This document shows, in pieces, positions 12,501 to 27,500 of a DNA stretch of 64,000 bases (position 1 is the first letter of the stretch; the number at the start of each line of letters is the position of its first letter). The stretch is from positions 479,501-543,500 of the forward strand of contig OZ023210.1 in assembly GCA_963995525.1 (NCBI GenBank). The letters run 5' to 3'. The notes below the pieces were generated by a model. The model was not told the DNA's origin, searched no databases, and saw only the letters and a list, made by a program, of their open reading frames with translations. The translations under genes and the position numbers were made by a program. The stretch is from Escarpia spicata (lineage: Eukaryota > Annelida > Polychaeta > Sabellida > Siboglinidae).

Positions 12501-15500
12501 ATTTGATAATCCAGTTGTTTTGTGATCCGCACGTTTTTGTGTGGGAATCATTTTGATATCATGTTAATTGCTCCGTTAATCCGTTTATTCATGATTCCGG
12601 TTCCACATGCTGTTTTGAGGAACCGACCGGCCGTTTAACACTGGATTGTGCTTCAGATAACCGGTCGCTATTGATCTCTTAGAAAATCTGCAAAGTGGAA
12701 CGAAGCACTGACTCTGTGAATACATCACACTGTCTACTCATGGGGTCTGTGTTGTAACAAGCAGCAAAGTTGGCTGACTTACTTCAGTAGTCAGTGTGAA
12801 GCTGATTGGGCAATTATCAGGTGTTTGCTTTTAGATGAAACAGATTTACAGGTAAAGTGGACTGCTGCATCATCTGTAGCTTCAAAGCCCACTACCACAG
12901 CAATCTGACCTGCCACTACTTAGAGTGTGGACATCCACCAGTGCCTTCACTTCACAAAGCAAGCTTGGAATGACAGCAGCCAGTCTGCCATCCCTAACTG
13001 CTGATGCCATATGGACATCCTTCCCACTGATGACTGTGCAGCCACTGAGCCCACTGATCCTGAAGACAACACCCCACTAGCTGAACTACTTGCCCTGATT
13101 CATCAACTGGACCCTGACCGTGACCTAACACCAGATCAGTACATTGAGGGAGAAGACGTCATGTGCCAGCCGCTGGACGACGATGCAATACTGCAACTGG
13201 TGAGATGAGATGACGTGGCAGAAGAGCCAACAACGGACCCAACAGAACCCACCGATGCAGATACAGAGCCAGAACCCAACAGAACCCGCCAACACAGACA
13301 CAGAGCCAGAGCCCAAACCGGTCTCTGCAAAGCAGGCAACAGCCGGCCTTGACATTCTCATTCGATACCTCGAGCAGCACGGCTGGGATACCAACCTCGA
13401 CAATGCTTGGGATATCAGGAAATGCATTCAAAAACAGTCACAGATTACCCAGTCGTAACGGACTATTTCCAGATGACTTGTAGTGGTTAACATTGATGTT
13501 GTGTATCAATAACAATACAGTATATAAAATGTACACTGTACATACAATGTAGCTTGTATTCAAGGAAAAAGTTGCCCCTGTTAAAAGAAAGGATTACTTT
13601 TAAAACACTGTTTTAGTCTTTCTCAATGATGAACAAAGTTTATTAATGACATTTCATTTATCCAGCCAAAAGCCTTGGGAACCAAAGTGTGCTGATAAAC
13701 GAGACATGTCTGTATACCATTTCCTATGCCATGGGACTTTAGTTTAAGCAGTAATCTTTGATGTAACACCTCATTGAACTACTTAGTGATATCTTCAAAA
13801 AAACATCTCATCTTTAGAAACCCACATTGAGATGGGTTTATCAAGTTATGTTTAATAAGAAAATCCACCATGTGATCTTTAGTTAGCTTTTCTAATAATT
13901 TGCAAATCACCGATGTTAAACTCACTGGTCTGTAGTTCTCTGACTTGTTTCTCGAACCTTTTTCAAATAACGGTATGTTTGCTTCTTTCCAAGGAAACAC
14001 TCCATCTTCTAATGACAAGTTGAAAACTGTTGCAAGCGGTATGCTAATTTGTTCAACATTTTCCAATAGTAGTTTGAGTGGAATCCCACCCACTCCAAGT
14101 GATTTATTATCCTTCATTGCCCTTATTTTCTTAGCTATCATTTCCAGGGTTACAAAAATAACTGTCCTAAATAGTCTGATTCTGCCCTCTTGAACTTAGC
14201 ATCTGGTACTGGCAATGAACTAATATCTTCCCTGGTAAACACCAAGCTAAAGTACTCATTCAGGTCTTCTGCCATTGAGAATCCCTCTGATATTATATTT
14301 CCAGCACTATCTTCTAGAGGACCGGTCTTATCCTGAATTTTCTGTTTGCTCTGAACGTATGGATAACTCTTGCTGTCATGTTTTATATTACTAGCTAATT
14401 TTTGTTCATAGCTTCTGTTTGGATTTCTAATTTCAGCTGTAGCTTGGTTAAGTGCTTCTTTATAATTGTTGTAGTCTTTATCATTTCCAGTCCATTTATA
14501 TGACTTCCATATCATTTGTTTGTACTTAATTTTACTAATGGCTTCTTTCGATAAGTGTTTCTTTCTGGACTTTCCCTTGTTTTTTCAATGGAACAAACTT
14601 ATCAACATTGCACTAAATTTCACTCATTAAGATATTCCAGCATTCTATCTTTGTTAAATATTTCCTCATGTCCTATGATACACTTTTGTTTAGAGAATAC
14701 CTCCAAATGATACACCCTTGTTTAGGCAATACCTCCTCATGATCATGATACACCCTTGCATAGATAATATCCCCATGGTTACACATTATTAGCAAAGATT
14801 GGATGATTAAAACTAATCCAATAAACATAACTGATTATAGAGAAAAAAGGCAGTTAGATGCTGTAATACGCGGCATAGACACAAGTTGCCACAGACTGAC
14901 ATCCAGTTACCTCCGCCGGGTCATGTGACCTTTCCGTGCCAAGTGACCTCTAAAGATCGACTGCAAGCTCATGACAGCAAGGTCAACATCAGGGTCATTA
15001 TCATGAGACTGTCTGAAAAAGTTCACACACACACATAAAGGAAGCTGATAGGAGACAGAGATGGCACCTTAGAACCAGATAAGTGTAATGGGAGATTGCA
15101 TCAGTTCACAAAGTCACTTAGAACCAGGCACATGTAACAGGAGATTGCATCAGTTCACAAAGTCACTTAGAGCCAAGCAAATGTAACGGAAGATTACATC
15201 AATTCACAAAATCCCTTAGAACCACGCACATGTAACAGGAGATTTCATCAGTTCACAAAGTCCCTTAGAAACAGGCACGTGTAACAGGAGATTGCATCAG
15301 TTCACAACGTCCCTTAGAACCAAGCAAGTGTAACGGGTGATTGCATCAGTTCACAAAGTCATTTAGAACCAGACAAGTGTAACGGGTGATTGCATCAGTT
15401 AACAAAGTCACTTAGAACCAGGCACATGTAACGGAAGATTGCATAAGTTCACATGGTCCCTTAGAACCAGGCACATGTAACGGAAGATTGCATAAGTTCA

Positions 15501-18500
15501 CAAAGTCACTTAGAAACAGGTAAGTGTAACAGGAGATTGCATCAGTTCACAAAGTCACTTAGAGCCAAGCACATGTAACGGAAGATTACATCAATTCATA
15601 AAGTCACTTAGAACCAGGCAAGTGTAACAGGAGATTGCATCAGTTCACAAAGTCACTTAGAACCAGGCAAGTGTAACAGGAGATTGCATCAGTTCACAAA
15701 GTCACTTAGAACCAGGCAAGTGTAACAGGAGATTGCATCAGTTCACAAAGTCCCTTAGAAACAGGCACGTGTAACAGGAGATTGCATCTGTTCACAACGT
15801 CCCTTAGAACCAAGCAAGTGTAACGGGAGATTGCATCAGTTCACAAAGTTCCTTAGAACCAGGCAAGTGTAACAGGAGACTGCATCAGTTGACAAAGTCA
15901 CTTAGAGCCAAGCACATGTAACGGAAGATTACATCAGTTCACAAAGTCACTTAGAACCAGGCACATGTAACGGAAGATTGCATAAGTTCACAACGTCCCT
16001 TAGAACCAGGCACATGTAACGGAAGATTGCATAAGTTCACAACGTCCCTTAGAACCAGGCACATGTAACGGAAGATTGCATAAGTTCACAAAGTCACTTA
16101 GAAACAGGTAAGTGTAACAGGAGATTGCATCAGTTCACAAAGTCACTTAGAGCCAAGCACATGTAACGGAAGATTACATCAATTCATAAAGTCACTTAGA
16201 ACCAGGCAAGTGTAACAGGAGATTGCATCAGTTCACAAAGTCACTTAGAACCAGGCAAGTGTAACAGGAGATTGCATCAGTTCACAGAGTCACTTAGAAC
16301 CAGGCAAGTGTAACAGGAGATTGCATCAGTTCACAAAGTCACTTAGAACCAGGCAAGTGTAACAGGAGATTGCATCAGTTCACAAAGTCCCTTAGAAACA
16401 GGCACGTGTAACAGGAGATTGCATCTGTTCACAACGTCCCTTAGAACCAAGCAAGTGTAACGGGAGATTGCATCAGTTCACAAAGTCCCTTAGAACCAGG
16501 CAAGTGTAACAGGAGATTGCATCAGTTCACAAAGTCACTTAAAGCCAAGCACATGTAACGGAAGATTACATCAGTTCACAAAGTCACTTAGAACCAGGAA
16601 CATGTAACGGGAAATTGCATCAGTTCACAAAGTCACTTAGAACCAGGCACATGTAACAGGAGATTGCATCAGTTCACAAAGTTCCTTAGAACCAGGCACA
16701 TGTAACAGGAGATTGCATCAGTTCACAACGTCCCTTAGAACCAGGCAATTGTAACGGGAGATCACATCAGTTCACAAAGTCCCTTAGAACCAGGCAAGTG
16801 TAACGGGAGATTGCATCAGTTCACAAAGACCCTTAGAACCCGGCACATGTAACAGGAAAAAGCATCAGTTCACAAAGTCCCTTTGAACCAGGAACATGTA
16901 ACAGGAGATTGCATCAGTTCACAAAGTCCCTTTGAAACAGGCACATGTAACAGGAGATCGCACCAGTTCATTAAGTCTACAACTACATTATAACAACTGT
17001 TTCATGTCAGTTGAATTTGATGACTAATTGCTGTGGTTTTGGATGCCTTTCTGAACCAACACAAAACACTACTTGTTTGCAGACTTTGAGAACTTTTATG
17101 AGACCATCCGTTGCACTTGCATGTAATATTAATGTGTTAGTGTAAACCTGTAACAAAAACCTGTTTATTATAGATTATGTTATAATTGAATCATTCGTAC
17201 ATGAAAGTCAACAGTAGGAGCTTGTGTTCCTGGCCATAATAGATATATTCACTAGTCCTGACAGTGTTCATTATAACCTACATTGTTTGTTTTAACCTGG
17301 TTTATCTGTACAGACACCTACATTGTTTGTTTTAACCTGGTTTCTCTGTACAGACACCTACATTGTTTGTTTTAACCTGGTTTCTCTGTACAGACACCTA
17401 CATTGTTTGTTTTAACCTGGAGTCTCTGTAAATACACTGTTTCTATTGTTTATTCTAACCACGTTCCCTTGCACAGATGTTACAATTGTTCATTACAACC
17501 AGGTTTCTCTGTACGTATAATTTCAGCAGTGTTCACTATAAACAGGTTTCTCTATACAGACATTGTCAGCAGTGTTCACTATAGTAAACAGGTTTATCTG
17601 TACAGACATTATCTCCAATTGCAGAATGTTAACCCATGTACTGATATCACAGACATACACCAAAAGCTATCAGCATGAACTAAAAGAAAGGTGTAGTGAA
17701 GTTTACAACATTCCACACCATTTCAAACCTGCTCTCAGACAAGTCACAGCAAACACTGCTTCAGGTGAGAAGAGAGACAGTGACTACCCAAACACAAGCC
17801 GTTAGCTGCAGTGCAGCACTCAAACAAGTGAACAAAATGCAACACAACAGTGCCAGAACCTACACCAGACATATAACACCAGACACACAGCAACACCAGA
17901 CACACAACAACACCAGACACACAACAACACCAGACACACAACAACACCAGACACACAACAACACCAGACACACAACAACACCAGACACACAACACTACCA
18001 GACACACAACAACAACACTAGACACACAGCAACACCAGACACACAACAACACCAGACACACAACAACACCAGACACACAACACTACCAGACACACAACAA
18101 CACCAGACACACAACACTACCAGACACACAACAACAACACTAGACACACAGCAACACCAGACACACAACAACACCAGACACACAACAACACCAGACACAC
18201 AACAACACCAGACACACAACAACACCAGACACACAACAACACCAGACACACAACAACACCAGACACACAACAACACCAGACACACAACAACACCAGACAC
18301 ACAACAACACCAGACACACAACAACACCAGACACACAACACTACCAGACACACAACAACAACACTAGACACACAGCAACACCAGACACACAACAACACCA
18401 GACACACAACAACACCAGACACACAACACTACCAGACACACAACAACACCAGACACACAACACTACCAGACACACAACAACAACACTAGACACACAGCAA

Positions 18501-21500
18501 CACCAGACACACAACAACACCAGACACACAACAACACCAGACACACAACAACACCAGACACACAACAACACCAGACACACAACAACACCAGACACACAAC
18601 ACTACCAGACACACAACAACAACACTAGACACACAGCAACACCAGACACACAACAACACCAGACACACAACAACACCAGACACACAACACTACCAGACAC
18701 ACAACAACAACACTAGACACACAACAACACCAGACACACAACAACACCAGACACACAACAACACCAGACACACAACAACACCAGACACACAACAACACCA
18801 GACACACAACAACACCAGACACACAACAACACCAGACACACAACAACACCAGACACACAACACCAGACACACAACACCAGACACACAACAACACCAGACA
18901 CACAACACTACCAGACACACAACAACAACACTAGACACACAGCAACACCAGACACACAACAACACCAGACACACAACAACACCAGACACACAACACTACC
19001 AGACACACAACAACACCAGACACACAACACTACCAGACACACAACAACACTAGACACACAGCAACACCAGACACACAACAACACCAGACACACAACACCA
19101 GACACACAACAACACCAGACACACAACAACACCAGACACACAACAACACCAGACACACAACAACACCAGACACACAACAACACCAGACACACAACACCAG
19201 ACACACAACACTACCAGACACACAACAACAACAATAGACACACAGCAACACCAGACACACAACAACACCAGACACACAACAACACCAGACACACAACACT
19301 ACCAGACACACAACAACACCAGACACACAACACTACCAGACACACAACAACAACACTAGACACACAGCAACACCAGACACACAACAACACCAGACACACA
19401 ACAACACCAGACACACAACAACACCAGACACACAACAACACCAGACACACAACAACACCAGACACACAACACTACCAGACACACAACAACAACACTAAAC
19501 ACACAGCAACACCAGACACACAACAACACCAGACACACAACAACACCAGACACACAACACTACCAGACACACAACAACAACACTAGACACACAACAACAC
19601 CAGACACACAACAACACCAGACACACAACAACACCAGACACACAACAACACCAGACACACAACAACACCAGACACACAACAACACCAGACACACAACAAC
19701 ACCAGACATACTACAACACCAGACACACAACAACACCAGACACCCAACAACAACAGACAAGTGATTCAGTTATACCTATTATGTGAAGGTCAGTATATCT
19801 TCTAACATTATATTTAGTTCACTTGTTTTGTTTACTATGCTCCTTGCATTTAAGCAAAAGCATTTATATCCAGCTTCTGAACAGTTTTCAAGCTGTTCTT
19901 TGCTGATCTGTCAGTGCTAACTTGGTCTATGTCTGCAATATCAGGCTTCTCTGTGAATTCCCCCTGCTCATCTATTTTGAGGAAATATAACTGTCAACAG
20001 ATGACAGCAGGTTTTGAAAACTGATTCCCTCTTTCCGCTTAGATCAACAGATGGATTCCTTCTCTCATGTACATATCTTACCACACATCTATGATACTCA
20101 TCAGCACTGCACACGTGAAAGAAATAATCTGTATATGTCCAGATTCAAACAAGAATTTGCAAAAAAATGCATTAAACACAACATAGTAGAGACAGTTAAC
20201 AATACACCAAGTATTATCATTAATAAAATTTACACCCACAGTCTATATGGTTTTTCAACATACACAACAAACTTTTTTTTATAATTATGAATCCACTTGT
20301 CGTATCCATCATTGCTGTGCTAGTGATATGATATATCTTAACTGGAGTCTCCCGACCTTGTCTATTACTTATGTTATTCACTGTATGTGTATCGCATGTA
20401 TAGGTCAAATAAATTGATTCTGAATTCTGAGTTCCGAGTTCCCTGCCAGCAAAATAACTCACAGATCTACAAACCCCACCCTCTCCTGTCCACTCATCCT
20501 GTTCCTACATGTTTGCCCCATCCCCCAACTACTGGCAAACTACAGAGACAGCTTTGTGCACTTTGATAACAAGTAACAAAACCAGACAAACAACAACATT
20601 GACTGCTCCAGAACATACCACAACACAGCAAACACAGTACAGACACACGCATGCTCGTACGCACACATGCTGGCACGCATGACACAACCCAGTGACTACC
20701 ACCACGACTATCTATGGCCACACCACCCAGTGACTACCACCACTACTATCTACGGCCACACAACCCAGTGACTACCACCACTACTATCTACGGCCACGCC
20801 ACCCAGTGACTACCACCACTACTATCTACGGCCACACCACCCAGTGACTACCACCACTACTATCTATGGCCACGCCACCCAGTGACTACCACCACTACTA
20901 TCTACGGCCACACCACCCAGTGACTACCACCACTACTATCTACGGCCACACCACCCAGTGACTACCACCACTACTATCTACGGCCACGCCACCCAGTGAC
21001 TACCACCACTACTATCTACGGCCACACAACCCAGTGACTACCACCACTACTATCTACGGCCACACCACCCAGTGACTACCACCACTACTATCTACGGCCA
21101 CGCCACCCAGTGACTACCACCACTACTATCTACGGCCACACCACCCAGTGACTACCACCACTACTATCTACGGCCACGCCACCCAGTGACTACCACCACT
21201 ACTATCTACGGCCACACAACCCAGTGACTACCACCACTACTATCTACGGCCACGCCACCCAGTGACTACCACCACTACTATCTACGGCCACGCCACGCTG
21301 TGTCTTCCAACCTGCGTCGATGTCGCTCCCTTTCACTGCTGTTGCTGATCGCGTCACTTTCTGTCATTATGTCATCGTCATAGCCGACATCCCGACGCAG
21401 ACTCGACATCTTCCGCTTGCGAACCTGATGGCCTCGCAGTGCCGCCTGGAGCAACTCAGCCGCCTGGTGGCAAACAATGTTGTTAAATAAACGCCACATA

Positions 21501-24500
21501 GTTAGACATTTACAATAAACCAAATGAATAAGAACATAAGCGATGCATGCATTAGTGACACTGACGATGATATATGAGTTATATTGACACTGACGATACA
21601 TGAGTTAGAGTGACACTGACGATACATGAGTTATAGTGACACTGACGATACATGAGTTACAGTGATACTGACGATACATGAGTTACAGTGATATTGACGA
21701 TACATGAGTTAGAGTGACACTAACGATACATGAGTTACAGTGATATTGACGATACATGAGTTAGAGTGACACTAACGATACATGAGTTACAGTGACACTG
21801 ACGATACATGAGTTACAGTGACATTGACGATACATGAGTTACAGTGACACTGACGATACATGAGTTACAGTGACATTCACGATACCTGAGTTACAGTGAC
21901 ACTGACGATACATGAGTTACAGTGACATTCACGATACATGAGTTACAGTGACACTGACGATACATGAGTTACAGTGACATTCACGATACATGAGTTACAG
22001 TGACACTGATGTACATGAGTTACAGTGACATTAACGATACATGAGTTACAGTGACATTAACGATAAACACATTCTGTGACCAAAACTGGAAATCAATTTA
22101 GTCTTAATGTTCATGAAACTGACATTTGCATTTTTTTCTTTATTGTTTTGATTTTTCACTATAGATGATACATGTCACTATGACATCAGTCCTGTTGTCC
22201 AACGACAGTGGTCCTGTCCAATGCCATCAGTCCTGCTCTCCATGATTATATATATATATATGTGTATATATATACACACACAAATACAAGGACGACACGA
22301 GAAACTGTAAGCACTTGTTTCCATTGTGGTCCTTAGACAAAACATCACACAGATATTTAGAGATTATTGCAAATACCAAGACTAAAATAACAATATTAAA
22401 TATAAAAAAGTTAAAATATAAAAAAGTTAAAATAAACAGTACGAATGCATGCATGCATGCACGCACATATACATGTACGCATGCACACATACATGTACAC
22501 AGGCACACATACATGTATGCATGCATGCAGGCACACATATGTGTATGCATGCACGCAGGCACACATACATGTACGCATGCACACAGGCACACATACATGT
22601 ACGCATGCACACATACATGTACACAGGCACACATACATGTATGCGTGCACGCAAGCACACATACGTGTATGCATGCACGCACTCACACATACATGTACGC
22701 ATGCACGCAGGCACACATACATGTAGGCGTGCATCAGGCACACATACATGTATGCGTGCATGCAGGCACACATACATGTACGCATGCACGCAGGCACACA
22801 TACATGTACACAGGCACACATACATGTACGCATGCACGCAGGCGCACATACATGTACACAAGCACGCGTGCACACATACATGTACACAGGCACGCGGGCA
22901 CACATACATGTACACAGGCACGCGGGCACACATACATGTACACAAGCACGCGTGCACACATACATGTACACAGGCACGCGGGCACACATACATGTACACA
23001 GGCACGCGGGCACACATACATGTACACAGGCACGCGGGCACACATACATGTACACAGGCACACATACATGTACACAGGCACGCGTGCACACATACATGTA
23101 CACGGGCACACATACATGTACACAGGCACACATACATGTATGCATGCATGCAGGCACACATACATGTATGCATGCACGCAGGCACACATACATGTATGCA
23201 TGCACATGTATAATCTTATTAGAAACATGGTGTGGGCCTCAAGGCTGTTCTAGCTGACACTGGACTGCTCTATTCTTGCTTCTGCTAAACATCCTTCCTC
23301 TCTGTCCCTTGTTGTTAATCAAACTACCTGATCTTCTAATGGTATTCATAGAGAGATAATAACTTGTGTTTCTTCCCATCAACCAAAGTATAAACACAGT
23401 TATTATTAATAAAACATACTAACAAGCACTGGCATAAGTATTACCAACTACCAGCATCAGTACCACCAACTACTGGCATCAGTACCACCAACTACCGGCA
23501 TCAGTACCACCAACTACTGGCATCAGTACTACCAACTACCAGCATCAGTACTACTAACTACCAGCATTAGTACCACCAACTGCTAGTAGTAGTATCAGCA
23601 AGTACTAGAATGAGTACAACAAAGTACTAATATAAGTACCACCAACTACTAGTAGTAGTATCAGCAAGTACTAGAATGAGTACAACAAAGTACTAATATA
23701 AGTACCACCAACTACTAGTAGTAGTATCAGCAAGTACTAGAATGAGTACAACAAAGTACTAATATAAGTACCACCAACTACTAGTAGTAGTATCAGCAAG
23801 TACGAGAATGAGTACAACAAAGTACTAATATAATTGCTGCAAATAGTATAAGTACTACCAAACCTACTTACACCAAGTACTAGTATAAGTACTACCAAGT
23901 ACTGGCAAAGATCAAAACATCCCTTGAACCAGATCCAAGCTACCAATTACATTTCTACTTCCTGGGGCCGGTTTCCTGAAGCGAACTTACGCAATTACTT
24001 AGTGTCACGTGATTGCGTAAACACTTATATTCGCTTATATAAAACAAAAACACGTCATTTACTAAGACAGTCATTTTATCGTTAAGAACGTTCTTAGCCG
24101 CTTCATGACACCAGCCCCTGAACTCCGCCACCTGCATTCTGTGACCTGTACTTTGTACTGTGTGACTTGAACTGTTATTTACATTCTGTGTGACATGTAC
24201 TCAGTAACCTGTGCTCTATGACGTGTACTCTGTGACCTGCACTGTGTGACCTGTGTAGTGACCTATACTCAGTAACTTGTTCTCTATGACGTGTACTCTG
24301 TGACCTGCACTGTGTGACCTGTGTAGTGACCTATACTCAGTAACTTGTGCTCTATGACGTGTACTCTGTGACCTGCACTGTGTGACCTGTGCAGTGACCT
24401 ATGCTCAGTAACCTGTGCTCTATGACGTGTACTCTGTGACCTGCACTGTGTGACCTGTGTAGTGACCTATACTCAGTAACTTGTTCTCTATGACGTGTAC

Positions 24501-27500
24501 TCTGTGACCTGCACTGTGTGACCTGTGTAGTGACCTATACTCAGTAACTTGTGCTCTATGACGTGTACTCTGTGACCTGCACTGTGTGACCTGTGCAGTG
24601 ACCTATGCTCAGTAACCTGTGCTCTATGACGTGTACTCTGTGACCTGCACTGTGTGACCTGTGTAGTGACCTATACTCAGTAACTTTTTCTCTATGACGT
24701 GTACTCTGTGACCTGCACTGTGTGACCTGTGTAGTGACCTATACTCAGTAACCTGTGCTCTATGACGTGTACTCTGTGACCTGCACTGTGTGACCTGTGC
24801 AGTGACCTATACTCAGTAAATTGTTCTCTATGACGTGTACTCTGTGACCTGCACTGTGTGACCTGTGTAGTGACCTATACTCAGTAACTTGTTCTCTATG
24901 ACGTGTACTCTGTGACCTGTGACAGTGCGTGACAGTGCATGCTGATGCCATGAGTAGACACAAGCAAGACAAGAGATTGTTCTACAAACGTCACTGCTCT
25001 CCATGTTAGCCTTGTGTTCGAGCCAGCCGTGCTCAATGCGGCACACTGCACGCTTCTCTTTAAAGTCCTTCACTCGCTTCGTCTGTTGCCATGGTTACAT
25101 CAACATGAACATTATTCTGGCAAAGACCGTAACATCGACTGGGAACTAATCATCACAAACCTCTGCTATATGACTCATTAACAGCTGACAAGAGCTGGTT
25201 GGTAGTTCTCTGAATGAGTTATGTGCCTACATATATTTTAAGGTGCCTACATAATGCCAAAAAAATTACACTGAAAATATCACTACATTAACTTTAATTA
25301 AATTAGTACATTTAATTAAACAATTACATTTAATAAAATCATTGCCTGAAAATCATTCACAATCATTGTTAAGTACAGAGGAATGTTTCAATCAAGTAGA
25401 TATGAAATTAAATAAATTGATTGGTTGACATATTTCTTGATGCAGAGATAGTGAAAGAGCAGACAATATATCAACATGCACACGCGTATGCATGCAAGCA
25501 CACACATGCACATGCGCACACAGAGTAGCACTCGCAACCATGACAAAGTTACATGTCAACTCACATGCATGTGCATGAAGGTGAATAGTTCAGCTAGTCA
25601 TAGAGAAAAGTACCTACTTGAAACTAAAGGTCATGTGCTAGCAGTTGACACTTTAGAATCAGTGACATTGGACAGACATTGCAGAGACGGTGGAGACAGT
25701 GGAGAGACAGTGGAGACAGTGAAGAGACAGTTGGAGAGTGGAGGGGCAGTGGAGAGATAGTAGAGACAGTGGAGGGACAGTGGAGAGTGGAGAGAGTGGA
25801 GAGACAGTGGTGAGTGGAGGGATAGTGGAGAGACAGTGGAAGGACAGTGGAGAGACAGTGGAGAGATAGTAGAGACAGTGGAGGGACAGTGGAGAGACAG
25901 TAGAGACAGTGGGGGGATAGTGGAGAGACAGTAGAGACAGTGGAGGGACAGTGGAGAGACAGTGGAGAGACAGTGGAGAGACAGTGGAGAGACAGTAGTG
26001 ACAGTAGAGACAGTGGAAGGACAGTGGAGACTGTGGAGAGACAGTAGAGACAGTGGAAGGACAGTGGAGACTGTGGAGACAGTGGAGACAGTGAATCTGA
26101 GACAATGGTGACAGTGGAGACACAATGGTGAGACAGCGGAGAGGCAGTGGAGACAGTGGAGAGAATGTGGAAAGACAGTGGAGACAATGGGGACAGTGGG
26201 GACAGTAGAGACAGTGGAGAGATAATGGTGAGACAATGGAGAGACAATGGTGAGACAGTGGAGAGACAGTGGAGAGACAGTGGAGAGACAGTGGAGAGAC
26301 AGTGGAGAGACAGTGGATGGACAATGGAGAGAAAATGGAAAGACTGTGGAGAGAATGTGGAGACAGTGGAGACAGTGAATCTTAGGCAATGGAAACAGGG
26401 GAGAGACAGTGCAGAGATTGTGGAGAGACAGTGGAGACAGTGGAATCAGTGGACAGACAATGGAAAGTGGAAAGACAATGGACACAGTGGAGACAGTGGA
26501 GACAGTGGAGAGACAGTGCACAGATTGTGGAGAGACAGTGAAGTCAGTGGACAGACAATGGAGAGACAGTGGAGAGACAGTGGAGAGACAGTGGAGAGAC
26601 AGTGGAGACAGCGGAAAGACAATGGAGAGACCATGGAGACAGAGGAGGGACAGTGGAGACAGTGGAGAGACAATGGAGACATTGAAGTGACAGTGGAGAG
26701 ACAGTGGAGACAGTGGAGAGACCATGGAGACAGAAGAGGGACAGTAGAGAGAGTGGAGATACAGTGGAGAGACCATGGAGACAGAAGAGGGACAGTGGAG
26801 AGAGTGGAGAGACAGTGGAGAGACCATGGAGACAGAAGAGGGACAGTGGAGAGACAGTGGAGAGACCATGGAGACAGAAGAGGGACAGTGGAGAGAGTGG
26901 AGAGACAGTGGAGAGACCATGGAGACAGAAGAGGGACAGTGGAGAGAGTGGAGAGACAGTGGAGAGACCATGGAGACAGAAGAGGGACAATGGAGAGAGT
27001 GGAGAGACAGTGGAGAGACCATGGAGACAGAAGAGGGACAGTGGAGAGAGTGGAGAGACAGTGGAGAGACCATGAAGACAGAGGAGGGACTGTGGAGAGA
27101 GAGGAGAGACAGTGGTGAGACAGTGGAGACAGAAGAGGGACAGTGGAGAGAGTGGAGAGACAGTGGCGAGACAGTGGCGAGACAATGGAGACAGTGGGGA
27201 GAAAGTGGAGACAATGGAGAAATTGTAGGCTACTGTGTGCTGGGACCTCATAGTGCCTTCTTGCATCTCACAATATCACTCTTAGCTCAAGTAAGCTGCA
27301 TTCTCTCACAGAGTAGACCCAGCCTGGTACTTAATCCTGGTGCATAATCCCATGTAATCAAGATGTATCGTCTTATGCACTGGATGCTTCATGATAATGT
27401 ACAGTGCGATTTCTTCGTTTAGCACAGCATCACAGATTAATAAATGCATTATGATATACATGTGCAGTCATGTGTAACATACATGAGCAGTCATGTGTGA

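Noticed and set aside
13011..13458. Two plus-strand ORFs as a host gene
   Set aside because: They lie inside the Tigger-like element and resemble the degenerate acidic tail of its transposase.
15066..16965. Regular 49-bp repeats that might be taken for a CRISPR array
   Set aside because: No unique spacers between units, units tandem and divergent, and the DNA is eukaryotic.
17744..19760. Many Val/Cys/Leu-rich minus-strand ORFs that look like membrane proteins
   Set aside because: All are translations of the 17-bp array; apparent hydrophobicity is a composition effect.
21278..21296. Exon 21 as the terminal exon ending WRGRR-stop
   Set aside because: The terminal residues are repeat-encoded, and exons 22 and 25 downstream carry an IQ motif and the family's acidic tail in matching phase.
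22315..23253. 312-codon His/Thr/Cys-rich ORF
   Set aside because: Alternating ACATGTAC repeat open on both strands; no gene features.
25631..27214. 527-codon minus-strand ORF rich in Ser, Pro, Leu and His
   Set aside because: Produced by the base composition of the GGAGACAGT array; several other frames on both strands are equally open.
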